Position numbers and translations under genes: made by a program. From the NCBI GenBank assembly GCA_018668475.1, contig JABJCZ010000042.1, positions 1 through 5,200 on the forward strand: a DNA stretch of 5,200 nucleotides. The letters run 5' to 3'. Of the stretch, positions 1 through 4,667 are shown one piece after another (the stretch's first letter is position 1; each line of letters opens with the position of its first letter). The notes under the pieces were generated by a model, which searched no databases, had not been told where the DNA came from, and saw only the letters and a program-made list of their open reading frames with translations. Source of the DNA: Alphaproteobacteria bacterium. GTDB lineage: Bacteria; Pseudomonadota; Alphaproteobacteria; UBA828.

Positions 1-99
1 ATCCCACTTGATACTGGTATGTTTCTGCAGTTATATCCAGACGAGCATAATACAGATAGTTTTTTTGCGGCTGCGTTAATGCTTGCCAGAAATGATTAG
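1..99 (+). CDS. C-terminal end of an RsmB-like 16S rRNA (cytosine-C5) methyltransferase, partial
   Basis: Frame 1 is open from the window edge to a TAG at 97-99 and gives the last 32 residues of a protein that starts upstream. The tail contains LQLYPDEHNTDSFFAAAL, which resembles the end of RsmB/NOP2-type SAM-dependent rRNA m5C methyltransferases: a short strand ending in LP or WP, then a TDGFF.A.L motif. Here the usual Gly of DGFF is Ser. In that family this end forms the last strand and helix of the Rossmann-like methyltransferase domain; the catalytic cysteines would lie upstream, outside the window. Its GC content is about 39% by hand count, much lower than the genes to the right. It converges on the glyoxalase gene. 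The call rests on a short tail, so a related RNA methyltransferase is possible. Confidence 0.6.
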   Translation: MPLDTGMFLQLYPDEHNTDSFFAAALMLARND

Positions 100-111
100 T
101 AATTTATCTAT

Positions 112-130
112 AAAATAATTTAATTATTTT
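112..130. terminator. AT-only inverted repeat between convergent genes, possible bidirectional terminator
   Basis: AAAATAATT and AATTATTTT form a perfect 9-base inverted repeat around a single T at 121. As RNA this could fold as an 8-bp stem with a TTA loop. It lies between the stop of the plus-strand methyltransferase (99) and the stop of the minus-strand glyoxalase (142), where a shared terminator would be expected, and A/T tracts flank it on both sides. The stem has no G-C pair, so it would be weak. It may only reflect the AT-rich spacer. Confidence 0.3.
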
Positions 131-141
131 TAATTGGGCTG

Positions 142-534
142 TTACCTGGATACTTTTTTCTGGATAAATTCAATTTTATAGCCGTCAGGGTCCTGCAGAA
201 AGAAAAACTTGGCCATCAATGCGCCGTCACGGTGGAACTCCTTGACGTCTGTTGGCTCAAGCCCCAAGCCGGACACACGGTCGTGCTCGGCCTCAAGATC
301 GTCGACGACAACTGCAATGTGGCCATAGCCATTGCCGTGGGTGTAGGGCTCATTTTGATCATGGTTGATCGTCAGCTCGATCTCAAAGTCAGCTTCGGCG
401 TTACGCATGTAAACCAGCGTAAACCCGTCAAAGCCGAAGCGGTCAGCGACATCCAGGCCAAACGCGGACTTGTAGAAACTGACCGAGCGCTCTTCATCGA
501 GAACCCTGATCATTGTGTGAATGGCCTTTGCCAT
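142..534 (-). CDS. gloA: Glyoxalase I (lactoylglutathione lyase), VOC superfamily
   Basis: This 130-residue protein has the usual length of bacterial glyoxalase I, a cytoplasmic homodimeric metalloenzyme. It converts the methylglyoxal-glutathione hemithioacetal to S-lactoylglutathione, the first step of methylglyoxal detoxification. Two beta-alpha-beta-beta-beta VOC modules are visible, residues about 5-55 and 70-126. The four metal ligands of the family fit H6, E53 (in IELT), H72 (in YGHIA) and E122 (in KIEFI). The family motifs RSVSFY, YGHIAV and DPDGYKIEFI are present. The short form without an extra loop suggests the Ni/Co-type bacterial class; this is an inference. On the minus strand AGGGGAG (complement of 541-547) lies six bases before the ATG and supports this start. 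It is divergent from the amidohydrolase and convergent with the methyltransferase, so it is a single-gene unit. Another VOC dioxygenase or isomerase is possible but less likely given the complete ligand set. Confidence 0.88.
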   Translation of the reverse strand: MAKAIHTMIRVLDEERSVSFYKSAFGLDVADRFGFDGFTLVYMRNAEADFEIELTINHDQNEPYTHGNGYGHIAVVVDDLEAEHDRVSGLGLEPTDVKEFHRDGALMAKFFFLQDPDGYKIEFIQKKVSR

Positions 535-692
535 CGGTAACTCCCCTACATTTCAAATTGATATTTCTACGCGCTGCATGGCACGCATACGGGATAGCCC
601 AGCAACCAGCATTATTCAAATACCGCGTGCACTCCAGAGGTCCCGCAGCTATCGTTATGACAACAGGGAATATAAATCAGGGGAAGTGATCA
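535..692. promoter_or_regulatory. Divergent intergenic region between glyoxalase and amidohydrolase genes
   Basis: These 158 bases separate two divergent start codons, so they should hold the promoters of both. The SD sites are clear: AGGGGAG for the minus-strand gene (541-547) and AGGGGA for the plus-strand gene (679-684). I found no convincing -35/-10 pair. TATAAA at 671-676 is too close to the SD to act as a -10 for the amidohydrolase gene unless the leader is very short. AAAT-TGAT-ATTT (near 556-567) is a weak imperfect palindrome. No tRNA, small RNA or good operator-like repeat is visible. Confidence 0.45.
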
Positions 693-1694
693 ATGTACAA
701 AGCTCCAACCGGCGAAGAATATTTTATTCTCGATGGGCACACCCATTTTTGGGATGCGTCGCCGGAGAACCAGCGCAACATTCATGGCAAGCAATTCATT
801 GATTGTTTTTACGGCTATCACTCAGCCCTCAGCCCCCCGGAAGAGGTCTGGACCCGCGAGCAGTTCGACAAATATGACGCTGAAAAAATGCATCAGGACG
901 TCATCGTCGATGGCCACGTGGATATGGCCATTGTGCAGTCCACCCGGCTAAAGGATTTCTATAAAAAGGGCTTCAATACGCCGGAGAAAAACTACGAGCT
1001 CGTAAAGAAGTACCCCGAGCGCTTTATCGTGAGCGGTGCATTTGACCCCCGTGATGGCGAGCACGCACTCGAGGACATCGCCTATCAGGTAGAGGCGTTC
1101 AAGTGCCAAGGCATGAAACTCTATACCGCTGAGTGGAACGGCAGCTCACGCGGCTGGAAGCTGTCCGACCCCGACGCCTATCGTTGCTTCGAGCAGTGCG
1201 AAAAGTTGGGCATCAAGAACATTCATATTCACAAAGGCCCAACCATCACGCCGCTCGACAAGGATGCCTTTGACGTTAACGACGTTGACCATGCGGCGAC
1301 CGACTTCCCCAACCTCAATTTCGTTGTCGAACACGTTGGCCTGCCCCGCCTCGATGAATTTTGCTGGATCGCCGTGCAGGAGCAAAACGTCTATGCCGGG
1401 CTTGCCGTGGTCTCGGCGTTCATGCATGCACGGCCTGGGTATTTCGCCGAGATGATGGGAGAGTTGCTGTTCTGGCTGGGCGAAGACCGGATTCTATTCG
1501 GCAGTGACTACGCCATATGGACGCCGCGCTGGCTGGTCGAGAAATTTGCTGCGCTTGAGTTGCCCGATGCGATCAAGGATGAGCGCGGCGTTGATCTGAC
1601 GACGGACGTCAAAGCCAAAATCCTCGGGCTCAACGCGGCCCGCCTTTACGACATTGATGTGGAGGCCAAGAAAGCCGCGATCGCAAAACTATGA
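693..1694 (+). CDS. Amidohydrolase_2 family (ACMSD-like) TIM-barrel metal-dependent protein
   Basis: This 333-residue cytoplasmic protein belongs to the amidohydrolase-related family (Pfam Amidohydro_2), metal-dependent TIM-barrel hydrolases and decarboxylases such as ACMSD. Visible landmarks are the strand-1 motif DGHTHFW (H16, H18), the strand-4 segment GMKLYTAEW (around 140-148), the strand-5 segment IHIHKGP (H178/H180), the strand-6 segment VVEHVGLPRL (H214) and the strand-8 motif ILFGSDYAIWTPRW (D272). These supply the expected set of metal ligands and the catalytic Asp. The C-terminal KAKILGLNAARLYD is typical of the family. There is no signal peptide. AGGGGA at 679-684, six bases before the ATG, supports the start. 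The gene overlaps the following MIP18-like gene by four bases, so the two are probably translated together. From memory, its closest relatives are the amidohydrolases next to propane-type diiron monooxygenase genes. The substrate is unknown; an ACMSD-type decarboxylase or a hydrolase are both open. Confidence 0.85.
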   Translation: MYKAPTGEEYFILDGHTHFWDASPENQRNIHGKQFIDCFYGYHSALSPPEEVWTREQFDKYDAEKMHQDVIVDGHVDMAIVQSTRLKDFYKKGFNTPEKNYELVKKYPERFIVSGAFDPRDGEHALEDIAYQVEAFKCQGMKLYTAEWNGSSRGWKLSDPDAYRCFEQCEKLGIKNIHIHKGPTITPLDKDAFDVNDVDHAATDFPNLNFVVEHVGLPRLDEFCWIAVQEQNVYAGLAVVSAFMHARPGYFAEMMGELLFWLGEDRILFGSDYAIWTPRWLVEKFAALELPDAIKDERGVDLTTDVKAKILGLNAARLYDIDVEAKKAAIAKL

Positions 1695-2494
1695 GCCAGG
1701 TCGCCCGCTCAATGAGTGATCATGAGGCCGAAGTCTGGGCCGCGCTCGATCTCGTGTGTGACCCGGAACTCGACGAATCCATCACCGACCTCGGCTTTGT
1801 CGAGCAGTTGGATATCCATGGCGACGGATCCGTAGATGTTTTGTTCCGTCTGCCGACATACTGGTGCTCGCCCAATTTCGCGTACCTGATGGCCAGCGAT
1901 ATTTACCTCTCGGTCGGGCAGCTCGATTGGGTCAGCCAGGTCCGCCCGACGTTGCGGGACCACCTGTTTGAAGAGCAGCTGAACGTCGGCGTCGCGCAGG
2001 GCCAATCATTTCGTCAGATATTTGGCGATGACGCCGATGCCGATATAGATGAGGTCCGCGGCAAGTTTCGCCTCAAAGCCTTTCAGCGCCGTCAGGAAGT
2101 GGTGCTGCGCGCGCTTCTGGCAGAAGGAATTGACGCAGCCGATATCGTCGCCATGACCGCCAGCGACCTTGAGTACAGGCCTCTATCCGACCAAGACGCC
2201 GAAATTCAGCGGCTGCGCTACCTTTCGATATTGCCGGCCATCTATTTTCATGGCCCATTTCCGTGCCGCGAATTTGCGCCGGTGGGCCAAACCATCGCGG
2301 CGAAGGCGCCAGCATTTGTCGACGACGAAGCTCGCCTATTAACGGTTGCAGGCTTGACCGAGCGCTTGCAGATGCTTCGCTCGGTGCGTTTAAACATGGA
2401 GTTTACCGGCACCATCTGCCGCAGCCTGCTTGCAGTGCGAGACAAGGCAGCAGAAGTCCCTGGGAGCAGCAACACCGGAAAGCTTGAAGATTGA
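1691..2494 (+). CDS. MIP18/DUF59-type iron-sulfur (metal) assembly protein with long C-terminal extension
   Basis: Residues about 13-90 match the MIP18/DUF59 fold of PaaD, SufT and eukaryotic CIA2. DPEL at 24-27 and DLGFV at 33-37 are the conserved N-terminal motifs, and LPTYWCSPNFAYL carries the conserved cysteine, C59. Members of this family help deliver or assemble iron-sulfur clusters, or activate metal-dependent oxygenases. Typical stand-alone members are about 100-160 residues; this one has 267. The C-terminal ~170 residues contain LNVGVAQGQSF (98-107), an Asp-rich stretch (113-120), a charged helical part (122-145), and C192 and C243; I do not recognise a named domain there. Its ATG sits inside the stop of the amidohydrolase gene (ATGA) with no strong SD of its own, indicating translational coupling. 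An in-frame ATG at codon 8 (1712) is an alternative start with a weak upstream site. It is followed after 159 bases by the AOR homologue, a plausible client; that link is inference. Confidence 0.8.
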   Translation: MSQVARSMSDHEAEVWAALDLVCDPELDESITDLGFVEQLDIHGDGSVDVLFRLPTYWCSPNFAYLMASDIYLSVGQLDWVSQVRPTLRDHLFEEQLNVGVAQGQSFRQIFGDDADADIDEVRGKFRLKAFQRRQEVVLRALLAEGIDAADIVAMTASDLEYRPLSDQDAEIQRLRYLSILPAIYFHGPFPCREFAPVGQTIAAKAPAFVDDEARLLTVAGLTERLQMLRSVRLNMEFTGTICRSLLAVRDKAAEVPGSSNTGKLED

Positions 2495-2653
2495 GCGCAA
2501 CCGGGATGCGGCATATAGCCGCCGCCCTTTCACCAGTCTCGGCCTTTGAATACACAGCAAACCTGTTAACGTTGCGGTTGCAGGGATCAGGAGAGGTGTG
2601 AGGCACGACAATAACGGGCGATAACTAGATACCAAAAATCAGGGAGATCGAAG
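2495..2653 (+). promoter_or_regulatory. Leader region upstream of the AOR homologue
   Basis: This 159-base gap contains a perfect GCGGC-ATATA-GCCGC hairpin (2508-2522) just after the MIP18-like stop; no T-run follows, so it is not a good terminator. A purine-rich AGGAGAGG at 2589-2596 looks like a strong SD but does not serve the AOR start. It precedes GTG at 2598, which opens only eight codons before a TAA at 2622-2624. The SD used for the AOR gene is AGGGAG at 2641-2646, seven bases before its ATG. TTGAAT (2546-2551) is a possible -35 element, but I see no matching -10 at normal spacing. The gap is long enough for a separate promoter, so the AOR gene may be expressed independently of the two genes before it. 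Confidence 0.4.
2508..2522 (+). repeat. Short perfect hairpin (5-bp GC stem, 5-base loop)
   Basis: GCGGC and GCCGC flank the loop ATATA, starting 14 bases after the MIP18-like stop codon. The stem is short and is followed by CGCCCTTTC instead of a run of T. It might slow transcription or protect an mRNA end, but it does not meet the pattern of an intrinsic terminator. Confidence 0.3.
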
Positions 2654-4546
2654 ATGATCGGTGGATATGCAGGAAAGTTGCTTCGGGTGGATCTGACCGC
2701 AGGTCGCTGTGAGACATCTCCACTGCCTGACGAATCGATATTGCGCCAATATATCGGCGGTATTGGTCTCGGCATGCGCCTGTTGCTCGACGAAGCCCCC
2801 CCTGGCGTCAAGGCAACCGATCCTGAAGCGCCGTTGCTGTTGATGACCGGCCCGTTAACCGGTACTGCCGCCCCCAGCTCTTCCAACCTCGCTGTCGTCT
2901 CGTTCAACTTCAATACACCGTTCGCAGTCGCCACCGGCCACTCACACGGTTTTTGGGCCGCCTACCTGAAACACGCAGGCTACGACGGCATTATTGTGAC
3001 CGGACGCGCCGACAAGCCGGTTTATCTCTGGGTCGACGATGATCATGTCGAAATCAGGGACGCCGCCGGGGTCTGGGGTCAGGACACGCGCGAGACTGAG
3101 CGCCTGATCAAACGTGAACTCGGGGATGAGGAAAAAATTTCCGTCTGCTGCATCGGTCCCGCCGGCGAGGCCATGTTGCCCGGCGCATCGATCAAGAATG
3201 ATCGCAACCACGGTGCTTCCAAAGGCAGCGTCGGCGCGATCATGGGATCGAAGCTTCTCAAGGCGGTTGCGGTGCGTGGCACAAGTGTGGTGCCGCTGGC
3301 CGACCCCACCGCGTTTGCCGATGTCAGCCAGACCTGGGACAAATCAATCATGGCTGAGCGCAAGCCAGGAGAAGGCTCCCCCGCCGTGGGCTCCCTGCTC
3401 GCCAAAGGTGGCATCACGCGGGCCTACACCTACGTTGGTGATTCCCACATGCTGGCCGGCAAAAACCTGACTGACCCGCTCTGGGGCGAGGATTATTCCA
3501 AGCGATTTGTCGAAGCCGCCAAGGACTACACGATCACGCCAAAGGAATCCTACAACTGCAGCATTGCCTGCTCCTACGATTGCCGCATCAACAGTGGCAA
3601 GTTTGCCGGCTTTACGGCCAGCATGTGCGGCGGTGGCGAGAACATGGAGGGGGCCGCCGGCATGATCGGCATCGATGACCCCGATGAGGCGCTCGCGCTC
3701 ACAGACTACTTCGACGCCATGGGAATAGATTCATCCGTCGGCGGCGCGCTGATGGGGATGTCTTACGAGCTGTATGAGCGCGGCTTGCTGACCACTGAGC
3801 AGACCGGCGGACTTGAGCTCAACTGGGGCAATTATGAAGCCGCCGTGACGCTGCTTGACCAGATGTGTAGCGGCGAAGGGTTTGGCGGCAATGTTCTCGC
3901 CAAGGGCCTGAAGGAAGCCTCCAAATTGCTCGGCAAGGAAGCGGAGGCCTGCGTCCTTCATATCCGCGGTGGCGGCATCAACATGCACGACTGGCGCCCG
4001 GCCTGGAGCGCCCTGTTGGGGCAGATCGTCGCTGGTGCCGGTGTCTGTTGGCAGGGCCCTGGCGTCGATGCCTGGACCACTGAACCCGACCTTGGCTACA
4101 CCGAGTTTGCGGAGCCCCGCGTGCCGGAAGGCAAGGCGGAGGCAGTCGCCAAAACCCAGATCAAGAAACTTTGGGAGGATACGCTCGGCGTCTGCTGGTT
4201 TGCCTGCTGGGGCGTAAAAGGTGTGCTGGATTATTCTGCTGAGACCATTGCCCTTGCCACTGGCTGGTCGGACTTCGACCGCGAGGAGGCCATGGCGGTC
4301 GGCGAGCGCATGGTCAACCTGCAACGGGTCATCGCCATCAAGCGCGGCTTCACACCGGAAGATGAGTTCGACGTGTCAAACCGTCTGCTCGAAGCACCAA
4401 CTGAAGGCAAATCAGCCGGCATCAGTATCCAGCCGCATCTTGAGCGCATGGTCCATGAATACTACGGCGAAATGGGCTGGGAGGCTGCGACCGGTCGGCC
4501 CACACCAGCAACGCTGGACCGCATGGGCCTGTCAGCCGACCTTTAG
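2654..4546 (+). CDS. Aldehyde:ferredoxin oxidoreductase (AOR) family tungsten/molybdenum-pterin protein, divergent
   Basis: This 630-residue protein is full length for the AOR family, cytoplasmic enzymes with a bis-pyranopterin W or Mo centre and one [4Fe-4S] cluster. Classical members oxidise aldehydes to acids and pass electrons to ferredoxin. The N-terminal domain (about 1-210) has GGYAGKLLRVDLT, YIGGIGLGMRLL, TGPLTGTAAP, LKHAGYDGIIVTGRADKPVY and GASKGSVGAIMGSKLLKAVAVRG. Cluster ligands fit C302, C306, C310 and C514. The pterin-binding Asp motifs fit D359 (DSSVGG) and D509 (DTLGVC); they are 150 residues apart, against 151 in Pyrococcus AOR (338 and 489, recalled). The C-terminal end has the usual RGFTPEDEF, EYYGEMGWEAATGRPT and LDRMGL motifs. 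Oddities: C-x3-C-x3-C instead of C-x2-C-x3-C, Asn78 where Arg is usual, and no His around residues 460-480, where the catalytic His is expected. AGGGAG at 2641-2646 supports the start. No electron-transfer partner is adjacent. The family is secure; aldehyde oxidation is not. Confidence 0.9.
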   Translation: MIGGYAGKLLRVDLTAGRCETSPLPDESILRQYIGGIGLGMRLLLDEAPPGVKATDPEAPLLLMTGPLTGTAAPSSSNLAVVSFNFNTPFAVATGHSHGFWAAYLKHAGYDGIIVTGRADKPVYLWVDDDHVEIRDAAGVWGQDTRETERLIKRELGDEEKISVCCIGPAGEAMLPGASIKNDRNHGASKGSVGAIMGSKLLKAVAVRGTSVVPLADPTAFADVSQTWDKSIMAERKPGEGSPAVGSLLAKGGITRAYTYVGDSHMLAGKNLTDPLWGEDYSKRFVEAAKDYTITPKESYNCSIACSYDCRINSGKFAGFTASMCGGGENMEGAAGMIGIDDPDEALALTDYFDAMGIDSSVGGALMGMSYELYERGLLTTEQTGGLELNWGNYEAAVTLLDQMCSGEGFGGNVLAKGLKEASKLLGKEAEACVLHIRGGGINMHDWRPAWSALLGQIVAGAGVCWQGPGVDAWTTEPDLGYTEFAEPRVPEGKAEAVAKTQIKKLWEDTLGVCWFACWGVKGVLDYSAETIALATGWSDFDREEAMAVGERMVNLQRVIAIKRGFTPEDEFDVSNRLLEAPTEGKSAGISIQPHLERMVHEYYGEMGWEAATGRPTPATLDRMGLSADL

Positions 4547-4667
4547 GTCTCCGGCGTTCGGTCCCTCTCCCGATATGCGGACGGCCCCACGATAGTGATG
4601 TAATCTGCTGTCACTGCGGGCAATAGCCCGCCTGTCGCCTTTTTCCGACTGAGCCGGAGCCCCGTCA
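4547..4667 (+). other. Intergenic spacer between the AOR homologue and the DsbA-like gene
   Basis: These 121 bases hold a GC-rich hairpin followed by a T-run (4616-4644) and GGAG (4656-4659), the probable SD of the next gene. CTCCGGC (4549-4555) is complementary to GCCGGAG (4653-4659), so a long-range fold could cover that SD; with only seven bases this may be chance. I see no small gene here. Confidence 0.4.
4616..4644 (+). terminator. Candidate intrinsic terminator after the AOR gene
   Basis: GCGGGC-AATA-GCCCGC (4616-4631) is a perfect 6-bp GC stem with a four-base loop, located about 70 bases after the AOR stop. Five T residues follow at 4640-4644, but eight bases (CTGTCGCC) separate them from the stem. 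In a canonical terminator the T-run abuts the stem, so this is a weak or partial candidate. If real, it separates the AOR gene from the following DsbA-like gene. Confidence 0.35.

Noticed and set aside
232..540. Plus-strand frame opposite the glyoxalase gene
   Set aside because: The minus-strand frame has all four glyoxalase metal ligands and a strong SD; the opposite frame matches nothing.
671..676. TATAAA as a -10 box for the amidohydrolase gene
   Set aside because: It lies only three bases before the SD, and the sequence 17 bases upstream (GCTATC) is not a -35 element.
2546..2570. TTGAAT with GTTAAC as a promoter, or as an FNR-type site
   Set aside because: The spacing between the two hexamers is about 13 bases, too short for a sigma-70 promoter, and the symmetry needed for an FNR box is absent.
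2587..2934. 115-codon minus-strand frame across the AOR start
   Set aside because: Its sequence is low-complexity Ser/Pro/Arg-rich as expected for a shadow frame, and it overlaps the conserved AOR N-terminus and leader.
3731..4324. 197-codon open frame on the minus strand inside the AOR gene
   Set aside because: It is fully antisense to a strongly supported gene, resembles no family I know, and arises easily from GC-rich codon bias. No SD or neighbour supports it.
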